Shown here piece by piece: positions 29,079 through 38,647 of a stretch of 64,000 bases of DNA. The notes under the pieces were generated by a model. It saw nothing but the letters and a program-made list of their open reading frames with translations, searched no databases and was not told the DNA's origin. The stretch is taken from NCBI GenBank assembly GCA_016714895.1, contig JADKBV010000004.1, positions 907,500 to 971,499 of the forward strand, in the 5' to 3' direction. Source of the DNA: Saprospiraceae bacterium. Lineage in GTDB: Bacteria > Bacteroidota > Bacteroidia > Chitinophagales > Saprospiraceae. The first letter of the stretch is position 1, and every line of letters begins with the position of its first letter. A program made the position numbers and the translations under genes.

Positions 29079-31854
29079 ATGTATGTAAGATACCTGTTAC
29101 TTTGTTTGTTTTTTTTAGTGTTTTCAGAGTCTTTTGCTCAGAACAATATGGAGGCCTTGGCAAAGGCAGAATTGGACAAAAGAGGACTTGATGAAGGTCG
29201 GGTCAGGGAAGAGTTGTTAAAACGGGGAGTAGATCTAAACAATATAGATCCCAATAACAAACAACAAATTCTTTCACATGAAAAAGTCATCAGAGAGGTG
29301 ATTGACATGTTGGAAAAGGAAAAAAATCAGTCTAAAAAGGCCGGTGACAAGCCACCGGTTAATACTCCGCCATCCAAACCTGTCTCTGAAGAAAGGCGAA
29401 CTGCGGATGAAGCGGCATTGGGCACCCAAACCAAAGATATTCAAAAAGCGGTGAAAGATGGAGCTACTATTGAAGAGGCAGTTGCTGAAAAAATACAGGA
29501 AACAACAAAACAAAATATTCCAACTGCTATAACTTATGGCCAGCATATTTTCCGTGATAAGTCCCTGAAATTATACAGAACTGCAGAGGATGCAAAACCA
29601 TCCAAGTCTTATGTATTGGGACCCGGCGATAAAATAGCTATTTCAATCTGGGGTCCGACCCAAGAAAATTTTGCTTTGGAAATAGAAAAAGACGGTTACA
29701 TACAACCTACAGGATTGCCCCGGTATTATCTGGCGGGTTTGACCATGGAACAAGCTGAAAATCTGATGGCTTCCCGTTTGAGGAACTATTATTTTTTTCA
29801 GAAGGAAAACTTTGAATTGACGGTCACTACCGCAAGAACCATCAATGTAAATATCTATGGAGAGGTTTTTTACCAACGGAACCTTTAATATTTCTGCCAT
29901 CAACTCAGCTTTTAATGCTTTGATTGCTGCCGGCGGGCCTACAGATATAGGTAGTGTCAGAAAAATTCAGGTAACACGGCCGGGACAGAAACCCAAAACA
30001 ATGGACATTTATGCCTATTTAAATAATCCGGTCATCAGTCAGGAATTTTATCTTGCTGAAAATGATTTCATTTTTGTTCCTGTAGCTGAAAAAGTGGTTA
30101 CGATCAAAGGAGAAGTCAACAGGAATTATCAGTTTGAGTTATTGGCTAATGAAAATCTTAAGGAATTGATCAAATTTGCCGGGGGTTTTAAAGTCAATGC
30201 ACTAAAAGGGAATCTGAAGATTACCAGGATTGAAAATGATTCCATTAAGGTCATTGACGTCAATTATACTGAGTTGGAAAAAAGAGCTAAAAACTTTGAT
30301 TTAAGACATGGTGATGTCATTGAGGTATTGAGTATTAATGATAATGTAAGAAACATAGTTACCATTGAAGGTGCTGTTGAAACACCCGGAGAGTTTGCTA
30401 TCTCAACGGGAGATAAGATTTCAGATCTGCTTAAAAAGGCAGGATTGATGGAAAATGCCATCGTAGATATTGCCTACCTGAAAAGATTAAACGATGATAA
30501 AAAAACCATTCGGTATGAATTTGTCAGTATCACGGAGATTCTGAAAAATCCTGTTTCAGATGATAACAAGATTTTGCTACCCGGAGACCAGCTCATCATA
30601 GTTAGTAAAGAATCTTTTGTTGAAAAAGGGGTTGTTACCATTGAAGGGGCTGTAAGAATGCCGACGGAAATAGATCTGGATGTAAAATCCAATCTCAAGG
30701 TTTCGGATCTGGTTTTTCTGGCCGGAGGTTTGCAGGAATACGCTACTGATTTTGCATACATTTACAGAAAGGATTTTGAAGAAAAGGAAGCGCCGGAATA
30801 TATATATGTCAATATTAAAGAAGCAGTGGAAAATCCGGCTTCACCAGCCAATATTTTACTCCAGCCTAATGATAAAATGATAGTGTATTCGCGAAATAAT
30901 TACATCGACGGATCGATTATTACAGTAGGAGGTGCAGTGAGAAAACCAGGTGATTTTCCTTATCATCCTTCACTCAACCTTCGGGATGTGATTTTACTGG
31001 CAAACGGACTTAAGCAGGAAGCGGCTATGGACAGAGTGGACATTTACAGATTGGATCTTAGTAATAATAAAAGTACCAGAGTACTTGTAGCAAAACTCAA
31101 ATTGGATGCTGAATTGAACGTGATCGGCGGAGATGACAGTTTTGAGTTGGAGCCTTTTGATCAGGTGTTTGTCAGGAACGCACCTGAATTTGAATTGCAA
31201 AGGAATGTTGTCATCAATGGTGAGGTAAAATATCCCGGTACTTATGCATTGACTAGTTATAATATGAGGATTTCGACTTTACTAAAAGAGGCAGGAGGAC
31301 CTACCACGGAAAGTTTTTTGGCCGGGGCAACATTGCTCAGAAAAAAAGATCAGGTAGGTTTTATTATTTTTGATCTCGAAAAGGCTTTGGAGCAGAATAA
31401 TAAAAAGGACAATATCATTTTACAGGAAGGAGATGAGATTTTTATTCCGAAAAGGAACGATCTTGTGTCTATTACCGGTGCAACCAATGCATATGAATGG
31501 TATCCTCAGAAAATAGCCGATTCAGGCAAAATCAATGTCAACTTTTCAAAAAACAAGTCGGCTACGTATTACATTAATGAATATGCCGGCGGATTGTCAA
31601 AAAATGCGTCCCGTTCTAAAATTTCTGTGGTGGATGCTTCCGGAAAGGTCCAGAAGACAGAAAGGTTTTTATTTTTTTATAAATATCCAAAAGTAAAACC
31701 GGGAAGTACCATTAATGTCGGATTCAAAGATGTAAAAACCAAAGAAGATAAGGAAAAAGAAGATGATGTCAAATGGGGCGAAGTGCTTGCAAATTCCATC
31801 GCTCAGGCTACAGCTATTCTTTCTTTAATTTTATTGATTCAAAATGTGAATTGA
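29079..31854 (+). CDS. SLBB-domain polysaccharide export protein (one frame break)
   Basis: About 925 residues in two pieces (29079-29888 and 29869-31854). The break is in the T6 run 29867-29872; removing one T gives YGEVFTNGTFNIS. Signal peptide (YLLLCLFFLVFSESFAQ), a charged N-terminal region, a Poly_export domain (VLGPGDKIAISIWG ... IEKDGYIQPTGLP), then at least five SLBB-type beta-grasp repeats, each starting with a V-x-I-x-G-E/A-V motif (VTIKGEVNRN, VTIEGAVETPGEF, VTIEGAVRMPTEI, ITVGGAVRKPGDF, VVINGEVKYPGTY). A C-terminal transmembrane helix follows (AILSLILLIQNVN). Wza-like outer-membrane export component that opens the exopolysaccharide locus. Confidence 0.88.
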
Positions 31855-31877
31855 TAATTAAAATCCTGTTATCTTTG
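31848..31877 (+). promoter_or_regulatory. Putative promoter of the regulator-upxY exopolysaccharide operon
   Basis: TATCTTTG at 31870-31877 with ATTG 18 bp upstream (31848-31851). It overlaps the end of the SLBB gene and would give a ~25-nt leader for the gene at 31910. Confidence 0.4.
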
Positions 31878-31909
31878 AGCAATTTTTTTACTCAATCTTT
31901 CTCTAGGAA

Positions 31910-32443
31910 ATGATCGAAACCCTCATATCTTCAAAAACCCGGATTAAACTTTTACTTAAGTTTTTTCTGAATAGCAAGTCAACATCGTATTTGCGGGGTT
32001 TGGAGAGTGAATTCGGGGATTCATCAAACGCCATCAGAATAGAGATCAATCGTTTCGAAAAAGCAGGAATGTTGACAGCTTATTCCAAGGGCAATAAAAA
32101 ATATTTCAGAGCAAATACTGACCATCCTCTATATAAAGACACCCACAACCTATTACTGAAATACATCGGATTTGACAAAATCATTGACACAGTCATTGAG
32201 AGATTGGGTGAAGTCAGAGAAGTGTATGTGACGGGTGCCTTTGCCCGTGGAATAGATGATAAAATCATAGATCTGGTATTTGTGGGTAACATTAATACTG
32301 TATATCTTGCTGAGTTGATTGAGAAGGTAGAAAAACATATATCCCGAAGGATAAGGTATATTGTTTTTCAGGAAAATGAAGTAGCTGATACAGAGTGGAA
32401 ACAATCTCATGAGAATGCTTTATTGTTGTGGTGTAATGAATAA
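31910..32443 (+). CDS. Winged-helix regulator with nucleotidyltransferase-like domain
   Basis: 177 residues. Residues 1-75 form a winged helix-turn-helix (TRIKLLLKFFLNSKSTSYLRGLE ... NAIRIEINRFEKAGML ... SKGNKKYFRANTDHPLY). The remainder resembles a minimal nucleotidyltransferase fold (REVYVTGAFARGIDDKIIDLVFVGN, IRYIVFQENE), but the usual GSxARG...DxD pattern is altered (GAFARG, IDL), so catalysis is doubtful. Proteins of this form often precede upxY in Bacteroidota polysaccharide loci. It has its own promoter-like box and is followed 11 bp later by upxY, so it probably regulates the locus. Confidence 0.72.
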   Translation: MIETLISSKTRIKLLLKFFLNSKSTSYLRGLESEFGDSSNAIRIEINRFEKAGMLTAYSKGNKKYFRANTDHPLYKDTHNLLLKYIGFDKIIDTVIERLGEVREVYVTGAFARGIDDKIIDLVFVGNINTVYLAELIEKVEKHISRRIRYIVFQENEVADTEWKQSHENALLLWCNE

Positions 32444-32454
32444 ATGGTAAAGGG

Positions 32455-33027
32455 ATGTCTGCAGCAATAAAAACATTTAAACAGGAAAATATAAACCAAT
32501 TGTCCGATAAGGATGAAAAGTGGTTTGCTGTTTATACCAAATATAAGTGTGAAAAATTTGTTGCCGCTCAATTGGCCAAAAAAAATATTCATGCTTATGT
32601 TCCATTGCTCTCAAAAACTAAAAGATACAGCAGAAAGATCAAACATTATGAGGTTCCCCTTATCAATTGTTATGTTTTTGTCAAAATAAAAAAGCAGGAT
32701 TACCTGCGTACTTTGGAAACGGAGTTCGTCATGAAGTTTTTGAAAAACGGCAATGATTTGTTTGCAATTCCGGAAAATGAAATTCAAATCCTTAAAAGAG
32801 TCGGCGGTCAGGTAGAGGAAACGTTTGAAGCAGATGCTCTTACTTTGGATCAAGGGCAGATTGTCGAAGTGACTTCCGGTCAGCTTACAGGTATGAAAGG
32901 CAAAATAATAAACAGAGCGGGTAAAAAAAGTTTTGTGGTTGCATTGGAAACCATAGGTTATCATCTTTTGGTCAATATTGATCTGAAATGGTTGAAACCG
33001 ATAAAAGACAAAGAGTTAATAATTTGA
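32455..33027 (+). CDS. UpxY-family transcription antiterminator (NusG-like)
   Basis: 190 residues. N-terminal NGN domain (WFAVYTKYKCEKFVAAQLAKKNIHAYVPLL, YSRKIKHYEVPLINCYVFVKI) and C-terminal KOW motif (QIVEVTSGQLTGMKGKIINR). UpxY proteins are locus-specific NusG paralogues that stop premature termination in the long capsule or exopolysaccharide operons they head. Position fits: it follows the export gene and the regulator and precedes ~30 kb of same-strand sugar genes. No UpxZ-like gene is seen next to it. Confidence 0.88.
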   Translation: MSAAIKTFKQENINQLSDKDEKWFAVYTKYKCEKFVAAQLAKKNIHAYVPLLSKTKRYSRKIKHYEVPLINCYVFVKIKKQDYLRTLETEFVMKFLKNGNDLFAIPENEIQILKRVGGQVEETFEADALTLDQGQIVEVTSGQLTGMKGKIINRAGKKSFVVALETIGYHLLVNIDLKWLKPIKDKELII

Positions 33028-33064
33028 TTTAGAGGCTGTTACATAATTCCGGACTATGAATAAC

Positions 33065-33089
33065 CTGATAAGTACCTGCGACTTATCAG
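33065..33089. repeat. Perfect 9-bp hairpin after upxY
   Basis: ctgataagt-acctgcg-acttatcag, 38 bp after the upxY stop and just before the first S23 cassette. No T-run follows. It could be a target for the antiterminator, a processing site or a palindromic repeat. Confidence 0.45.
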
Positions 33090-33109
33090 CGGCGAAGCCA
33101 TGTGAAATA

Positions 33110-33579
33110 TTGTTGAGGTGTTAAGTTGTTTTTTTGATGAGTTGTTTTTTGTTGAATTGATGAGGCAATATATTCACAAAGATTATGTATACCTATAATT
33201 TTGAAAAACTTGAAATTTGGCAGTTAAGTAAAAATCTCACTGTGATGATTTACAATGCATCAAAAGATTTTCGGGATTCAGAGAAATTTGGAATTACAAA
33301 TCAACTCAGACGGGCTTTTGTTTCTATTCCGACAAATATTGCTGAAGGAGTTAACAAAATAACAGAAAAGGAAAGATCAAGATATCTTCAAATTGCATAT
33401 GGCTCATCCATGGAAGTTATCAGCTTGTTATTGATATCATATGAATTAAATTACATTTCTTCCGAAGACCTGAAAAAATACTGTAGTATCGTTAATGAAA
33501 TTTCAAATAAAATTAATGCTTAAAACAGGAAATTAAACACTCATTCAAAAAGTTAATATCCAGCTTAACAAATCAACAA
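33110..33579 (+). repeat. Inverted-repeat-bounded S23 cassette 1
   Basis: Left arm ttgttgaggtgttaag (33110-33125) pairs with right arm cttaacaaatcaacaa (33564-33579), 14 of 16 bases complementary. Weaker complementarity continues inward (tttttgatgagttgttt against a partner near 33535-33552). The S23 gene lies between the arms, and the right arm ends 15 bp before the next start codon. Confidence 0.55.
33185..33523 (+). CDS. Four-helix-bundle protein, S23/IVS family (copy 1)
   Basis: 112 residues of the 23S rRNA intervening-sequence protein family (also related to the Avd accessory protein of diversity-generating retroelements). Family landmarks: YNFEKLEIWQLSKNLTVMIY, FGITNQLRRAFVSIPTNIAEG, YLQIAYGSSMEVISLLL, ending in ISNKINA. 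Forms pentameric helical bundles in studied members; the role is unknown. Intact reading frame, between upxY and a DegT aminotransferase and bracketed by inverted repeats. One of four copies in this locus (others near 39.8, 41.7 and 45.7 kb), all on the + strand. Confidence 0.88.
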   Translation: MYTYNFEKLEIWQLSKNLTVMIYNASKDFRDSEKFGITNQLRRAFVSIPTNIAEGVNKITEKERSRYLQIAYGSSMEVISLLLISYELNYISSEDLKKYCSIVNEISNKINA

Positions 33580-33594
33580 ATAAACTGAAAACAA

Positions 33595-34719
33595 ATGTTA
33601 TTACAAATGGTGGATGTAAAGTCCCAATACTTAAAAATTAAAGAAGAAGTTGATCGTGGTATCCATGAAGTATTGGATACAACCATGTTTATCGGTGGTC
33701 CCAAAGTGAAAAAATTTCAGGAAGAACTGGAATCTTATCTGGGCGTAAAACATGTAATCCCTTGTGCGAATGGTACGGATGCCATACAAATTGCTTTGAT
33801 GGCTCTTGGACTCAAACCGGGAGATGAAGTCATTGTTCCTGCATTTACTTATGTTGCAACGGCAGAGGTCATTGCCCTTTTGGGACTTGTTCCGGTGATG
33901 GTAGATGTTGATGCGGATTCATTTAATGTATCTGTTGAAGATATTGAAAAAGCCATTACACCCAGGACCAAAGCCATTGTACCGGTTCATTTGTACGGTC
34001 AGTCTGCCGATATGGAAACCATTATGAATCTGGCACATAAACATAATATATTTGTTGTGGAAGACAATGCACAGGCTATTGGTGCTGATTATACTTTTTC
34101 GGATGGAACCGTTAAAAAAACCGGTACCATTGGCCATATAGGATGTACCTCATTTTATCCTTCAAAAAACCTGGGTTGTTATGGTGACGGAGGAGCAATG
34201 ATGACCAATGATGATGATTTGGCCGCTCTGTTAAGGAAAATTGCCAATCATGGCCAATCAGTCAGATATTATCACGATGTGGTAGGTGTTAATTCACGTT
34301 TGGATGCAATTCAGGCTGTCGTTCTTTCTGCAAAACTCAAACATCTCGACGAATATAATGATGCAAGAAAAAAAGTGGCGGACTTTTATGATGCAACCTT
34401 TGCCGGACATGCGGAGATAATCACTCCACTTCGTTCGACATTTTCAACCCATGTTTTTCATCAATATACACTTCGTATCAAAAACGGGAAAAGAGATGTT
34501 ATGAAAGACTTTTTGGACGAACATAAGATTCCAAACATGATTTATTATCCGGTTCCTCTTTATAAACAAGAAGCATTTAAAGCATCATCCAACGGGACGG
34601 AATATCTGGAAAACACTGAATTGTTGTGTCAGGAAGTCATTTCTTTGCCAATTCATACCGAAATGACGGAAGAACAATTACGATATATTTGTGATCACGT
34701 ACTTCGGTTTTTTTCGTAA
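33595..34719 (+). CDS. DegT/DnrJ/EryC1 aminotransferase, WbpE-like
   Basis: 374 residues. PLP-dependent sugar aminotransferase. Visible: IGGPKVKKFQEELESYLGVKHVIPCANGTDAIQIAL, GDEVIVPAFTYVATAEVI, VEDNAQAIGADY (cofactor Asp), and TSFYPSKNLGCYGDGG with the PLP lysine at 191. Overall similarity is to WbpE/WlbC, which aminates UDP-3-keto-GlcNAcA; the presence of WbpD- and WbpB-like genes further on supports this. The ATG at 33595 or 33607 may be the start. Sixteen bases after the right arm of S23 cassette 1. Confidence 0.85.
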   Translation: MLLQMVDVKSQYLKIKEEVDRGIHEVLDTTMFIGGPKVKKFQEELESYLGVKHVIPCANGTDAIQIALMALGLKPGDEVIVPAFTYVATAEVIALLGLVPVMVDVDADSFNVSVEDIEKAITPRTKAIVPVHLYGQSADMETIMNLAHKHNIFVVEDNAQAIGADYTFSDGTVKKTGTIGHIGCTSFYPSKNLGCYGDGGAMMTNDDDLAALLRKIANHGQSVRYYHDVVGVNSRLDAIQAVVLSAKLKHLDEYNDARKKVADFYDATFAGHAEIITPLRSTFSTHVFHQYTLRIKNGKRDVMKDFLDEHKIPNMIYYPVPLYKQEAFKASSNGTEYLENTELLCQEVISLPIHTEMTEEQLRYICDHVLRFFS

Positions 34720-34806
34720 AAGTGTGAGCTCCAAACTGAATGGTATGGCGATTTTACCAGGAAACTTGTTTTTTGCCTGATTTGTTATTGTGTTTAAACT
34801 GTGGAT

Positions 34807-35394
34807 ATGGAATCAGTAAAATCCATCTCGTCAAGATTTAAATCACCGATTGAAAAATATCTTGATCGGGAAAAAAAATCTGACATAAAACACGAATTTT
34901 TAAATGGAAAAATCAGAAAAAGACCGGGATCATCATTTTATCATAATCAAATTACCGTTCAAATTTCATCGGCAATTCTTTCTGAATTAGAAAATAACAA
35001 TAAACCTTTCAGGGTACTGAGCAGTGATCAAAAAATTTATATACCACAGTTGCACCAAATATTGTATCCTGATGCATTGGTTGTATATCAAAAACCAGAA
35101 TTTTGGAATCAACGAAAAGATGTATTGCTCAATCCCATCCTCATTGTTGAAATTTTATCGCCTTCCACCGAGGCTTATGACCGGACGACAAAGTTTATGT
35201 CCTACAAACATATTTCCTCTATTAAAGAATATGTCATGGTCATTCAGGATAAAAAAGGTATAGAAACCTGGTATCGCGAGGAGGAACATCTTTGGAGAGT
35301 GAGTGTATACCATGAAGAGGAGACATCATTGGAATTGAAGTCAGTAGGCATCAATATTGACATAGAAAAAATTTACAGGAATATTGAGTTTTAA
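34807..35394 (+). CDS. Uma2-family (DUF820) putative endonuclease
   Basis: About 195 residues of the Uma2 family with a PD-(D/E)XK-type fold: KHEFLNGKIRK, ILYPDALVVY (Asp), NPILIVEILSPSTEAYDRTTKFMSYK (Glu ... Lys) and IKEYVMVIQDK. Start ATG at 34807; a GTG six bases upstream is also in frame. Uma2 genes are often multi-copy in mobile or accessory regions and their function is unknown. It is an odd passenger between two nucleotide-sugar genes and has the same orientation. Confidence 0.8.
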   Translation: MESVKSISSRFKSPIEKYLDREKKSDIKHEFLNGKIRKRPGSSFYHNQITVQISSAILSELENNNKPFRVLSSDQKIYIPQLHQILYPDALVVYQKPEFWNQRKDVLLNPILIVEILSPSTEAYDRTTKFMSYKHISSIKEYVMVIQDKKGIETWYREEEHLWRVSVYHEEETSLELKSVGINIDIEKIYRNIEF

Positions 35395-35425
35395 TCAGAA
35401 TCAAAAATCTTTATAAAATTTTGTA

Positions 35426-36727
35426 ATGAAAATAGCCGTAGTAGGAACCGGGTATGTAGGTCTTGTGTCGGGCACATGTTTTGCCGAATCCGGAAATTAT
35501 GTGACCTGTGTGGACATTGACGCAACAAAAGTCGAAAAAATGAAAAACGGGTTTGTGCCGATATTTGAGCCCGGCCTGGAGACACTTTTTGAGCGCAATA
35601 CCAAACAAGGGAGATTACATTTTACCACAGACCTTGCAGAAGGTATCAAAGATGCCAAAATCATATTTCTTGCACTTCCGACGCCACCGGGAGCCGATGG
35701 TTCTGCTGACCTGTCTTTTGTATTAAAAGTTGCGGCTGACTTATCAGAAATCATCACAGATTATAAGGTCATCGTCGACAAAAGTACAGTGCCGGTGGGT
35801 ACCGCTGAAAAAGTGGAAGCCGTCCTTCTGGAAAAACTGGATCACAGTTTATTTGACGTGGTCTCAAATCCGGAGTTTCTTAGAGAAGGTGTCGCTGTCG
35901 AAGACTTTATGAAACCTGACCGTGTAGTTGTGGGGACTTCTTCAGAAAAAGCAAAACAAATCATGTCTCAATTGTACGAACCCTTTGTTCGTCAGGGCAA
36001 TCCCATCATTTTTATGGATGAAAGAAGTGCAGAGATGACAAAATATGCTGCCAATTCATATCTGGCGACGAGAATCAGTTTTATGAACGAAATTGCCAAT
36101 CTATGTGAACGTCTTGGAGCAGATGTCGATATGGTCCGAAAAGGAATGGGAAGTGACAGCAGAATCGGAAAAAGATTTTTATTTCCCGGTGTAGGATATG
36201 GCGGTTCTTGTTTTCCGAAAGATGTACAGGCATTGGCCAAATCTGCACAGGAAAACGAATATGACTTTAAAATTCTGAAGTCCGTCATGATGGTCAATGA
36301 TTTGCAAAAAGAAATATTGTCCAACAAAATCCTGAATTATTTTGGTGGAGAATTGTCCGGAAAGACCATTGGGGTCTGGGGTCTGGCCTTCAAACCCAAT
36401 ACCGATGATATTAGGGAAGCTCCGGCATTGACCATTATTTCAAGATTATTGCACCATGGCGCAAACATCAAAGCCTATGATCCGGAAGCTATGGACAATG
36501 TAAAACAGGTATTCGGAGATAAAATAGAATTTTGCGGACATGAATATAATGCTATCGAAGGGGTTGATGCATTGGCCATAGTGACAGAATGGAATGAATT
36601 TCGTACCCCGGATTTTGACAAAATGAAATCCCTGATGAAAACTCCGGTCATTTTTGACGGAAGAAATATTTATGATGTAAAATCTGTCAGGGATATGGGA
36701 TTTTATTATGATAGTATCGGCAGGTAG
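35426..36727 (+). CDS. ugd: UDP-glucose 6-dehydrogenase
   Basis: 433 residues. NAD-dependent oxidation of UDP-glucose to UDP-glucuronate. Rossmann motif MKIAVVGTGYVGLVSGTCFAE, LPTPPGADGSADLS, DKSTVPVGTAEK, NPEFLREGVAVEDFMKPDRVVVG, the catalytic Cys in GVGYGGSCFPKDVQAL, and GLAFKPNTDDIREAPAL. Complete and unbroken. Followed 29 bp later by rfbB. Confidence 0.94.
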   Translation: MKIAVVGTGYVGLVSGTCFAESGNYVTCVDIDATKVEKMKNGFVPIFEPGLETLFERNTKQGRLHFTTDLAEGIKDAKIIFLALPTPPGADGSADLSFVLKVAADLSEIITDYKVIVDKSTVPVGTAEKVEAVLLEKLDHSLFDVVSNPEFLREGVAVEDFMKPDRVVVGTSSEKAKQIMSQLYEPFVRQGNPIIFMDERSAEMTKYAANSYLATRISFMNEIANLCERLGADVDMVRKGMGSDSRIGKRFLFPGVGYGGSCFPKDVQALAKSAQENEYDFKILKSVMMVNDLQKEILSNKILNYFGGELSGKTIGVWGLAFKPNTDDIREAPALTIISRLLHHGANIKAYDPEAMDNVKQVFGDKIEFCGHEYNAIEGVDALAIVTEWNEFRTPDFDKMKSLMKTPVIFDGRNIYDVKSVRDMGFYYDSIGR

Positions 36728-36756
36728 TTTTTATAATTTAAAAATATTTTATTTCA

Positions 36757-37812
36757 ATGAATATTCTCGTTACCGGTGGTGCCGGATTCATCGGATCACA
36801 TGTCGTCAGAAGATTGGTGACCCAATACCCAAATTATCATATCGTCAATCTTGATGTTTTGACCTATGCGGGAAATCTTGAAAATTTAAAAGATATTCAG
36901 CAGGCAAAAAATTACACTTTTGTCAAAGGAGATATCGGAGATGAAAACCTGGTGTCAGAAATTTTCGATAAACATCAGATAACCCATGTTGTACACCTGG
37001 CGGCAGAATCACATGTGGATCGAAGTATCAAAGATCCGCTTATCTTTCTGAAAACCAATATAATAGGAACAGCCAATTTGCTTCAGGTCGCCAAAAAATA
37101 TTGGAATGGCAAATATGACGGCAAACTTTTTTACCATGTCAGCACGGATGAAGTATATGGTTCATTGGAGATGAACGATCAAATGTTTACTGAGACCACT
37201 CCGTACGACCCCCGTTCGCCGTATTCTGCATCCAAAGCATCTTCAGACCATTTGGTCAGAGCGTTTTATCATACCTACCACATGCCGGTAGTAATTTCTA
37301 ACTGCAGTAATAATTACGGTCCCAATCATTTTCCTGAAAAGTTAATTCCTTTAATTATCCACAATATCATAAACAAAAAACCATTACCTGTTTACGGAAA
37401 AGGAGAAAATGTACGGGATTGGTTGTATGTAGAAGACCACGCAAGAGCCATAGATGTCATACTCCATAATGGAAAGGCAGGTGAAACCTACAATATCGGT
37501 GGACATAATGAGTGGAAAAACATTGACATTGTTACTTTTTTATGTGATGCAATGGATGACAAACTCGGAAGAAAGATTGGTGAAAGCCGGGAATTGATCA
37601 CTTATGTCACAGACAGAGCGGGACACGATCTGAGGTATGCTATTGATGCTACCAAAATCAAAAACGAACTGGGTTGGGTTCCTCAGGAGACCTTTGAAAC
37701 GGGCATAACCAAAACCATAGATTGGTACATGAACAATCAGGAGTGGTTGGATCACGTTACATCAGGATCCTATCAGGAGTATTATGATATGATGTATACA
37801 AATAAAAAGTAA
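36757..37812 (+). CDS. rfbB: dTDP-glucose 4,6-dehydratase
   Basis: 351 residues. Makes dTDP-4-keto-6-deoxyglucose. Visible: ILVTGGAGFIGSHVVRRL, HLAAESHVDRSI, FYHVSTDEVYGSL (Thr-Asp-Glu), PYSASKASSDHLVRAFYHTY (YxxxK), NNYGPNHFPEKLIPL, and RPGHD-like TDRAGHDLRYAID. Complete. The partner thymidylyltransferase rmlA lies at 42.1 kb; no rmlC or rmlD is seen, so the product may be a 4-amino-4,6-dideoxy sugar made with the DegT enzyme near 62 kb. Confidence 0.94.
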   Translation: MNILVTGGAGFIGSHVVRRLVTQYPNYHIVNLDVLTYAGNLENLKDIQQAKNYTFVKGDIGDENLVSEIFDKHQITHVVHLAAESHVDRSIKDPLIFLKTNIIGTANLLQVAKKYWNGKYDGKLFYHVSTDEVYGSLEMNDQMFTETTPYDPRSPYSASKASSDHLVRAFYHTYHMPVVISNCSNNYGPNHFPEKLIPLIIHNIINKKPLPVYGKGENVRDWLYVEDHARAIDVILHNGKAGETYNIGGHNEWKNIDIVTFLCDAMDDKLGRKIGESRELITYVTDRAGHDLRYAIDATKIKNELGWVPQETFETGITKTIDWYMNNQEWLDHVTSGSYQEYYDMMYTNKK

Positions 37813-37825
37813 TTTTCAGAGTAAA

Positions 37826-38440
37826 ATGGTAAGTGAAAATATTTTGAAAATTCAAAACAGATTTCAATGTATTGTTCCAAATGACCTGATTACAAGTGTG
37901 TACACGTATCTTGAAAACCATAGTCAGGATTACAAAACAGATTTTGAAAATTATGTAAGTAAAGAAACTGAACAAAAGTTGTTGGAAGAATTCGTACTGA
38001 AAAATAATTTAATATATGAGAATCTTCCATTTGCGACATACCTTGATGAAGGTGCTGAACAAAAAGTTTTTTACTTTGAGAAGGATAAAAAAGTAATAAA
38101 ATTGAATGATGCCATTTTTTATGTAAATTGGTCACAGTTTTTTGAAAGTTTAATTATTCACAACATCCTTTTTAAGGAAACAAATTATACTTTAATCGGA
38201 TTTGTTAAAATCAATGATTTACTTTATGCTGTTGTTCAACAGGATTTTATTATGTCAAATCAAAATACTGATATTGAAGAAGTTAGAAGCTATATGATAG
38301 ATAAAGGATTTTCTTTAAAAAGGAGAAATGATTACACCCACTCAGAACTTGGAATCATTATAGAAGATTTACATGAGGAAAATGTACTGAAAATGAATAA
38401 TACTTTGTTTTTCATAGATACCGTAATATATCTTAAATAA
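37826..38440 (+). CDS. Polyvalent-type protein-kinase-fold protein
   Basis: 204 residues. The C-terminal half resembles the putative polyvalent protein kinase domain: YLDEGAEQKVFYFEKDKKVIKLND (ATP-site-like strand and Lys), IGFVKINDLLYAVVQQDFI (hinge), GIIIEDLHEENVLKMN (catalytic-loop-like D-L-H-x-x-N) and FFIDTVIYL (D-x-x in place of DFG). The N-terminal ~70 residues have no recognised domain. Such domains are known from mobile-element polyvalent proteins, so its place in a sugar operon is unexpected. Translation would follow rfbB by 13 bp. Assignment rests on the motifs only. Confidence 0.65.
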   Translation: MVSENILKIQNRFQCIVPNDLITSVYTYLENHSQDYKTDFENYVSKETEQKLLEEFVLKNNLIYENLPFATYLDEGAEQKVFYFEKDKKVIKLNDAIFYVNWSQFFESLIIHNILFKETNYTLIGFVKINDLLYAVVQQDFIMSNQNTDIEEVRSYMIDKGFSLKRRNDYTHSELGIIIEDLHEENVLKMNNTLFFIDTVIYLK

Positions 38441-38458
38441 TGTTGAAAATGTATTAGT

Positions 38459-38644
38459 ATGTCAGAAAAACCTAAAAAACCGCATGAATTGTTTGATGAT
38501 CACCTGGAAAAACAAAGAGAAATAAAAAAGAATCAGGGATTCGTATCCCTTGAAGAAGCAAGAGCATTGATTCAAAAACGAAAAGGTGCTGCCGCTATAA
38601 AAAAACAAAGGCCCGAAAAAGCACCTGACAATCAAAATCCTTAA
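38459..38644 (+). CDS. Small charged hypothetical protein
   Basis: 61 residues, strongly charged (Lys/Glu/Arg/Gln), no membrane segment: HELFDDHLEKQREIKKNQGF, LEEARALIQKRKGAAAIKK. Not recognised. It lies 18 bp after the kinase-fold gene and three bases before the Wzz-like gene, which supports it as a genuine operon member. Confidence 0.5.
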   Translation: MSEKPKKPHELFDDHLEKQREIKKNQGFVSLEEARALIQKRKGAAAIKKQRPEKAPDNQNP

Positions 38645-38647
38645 AAA

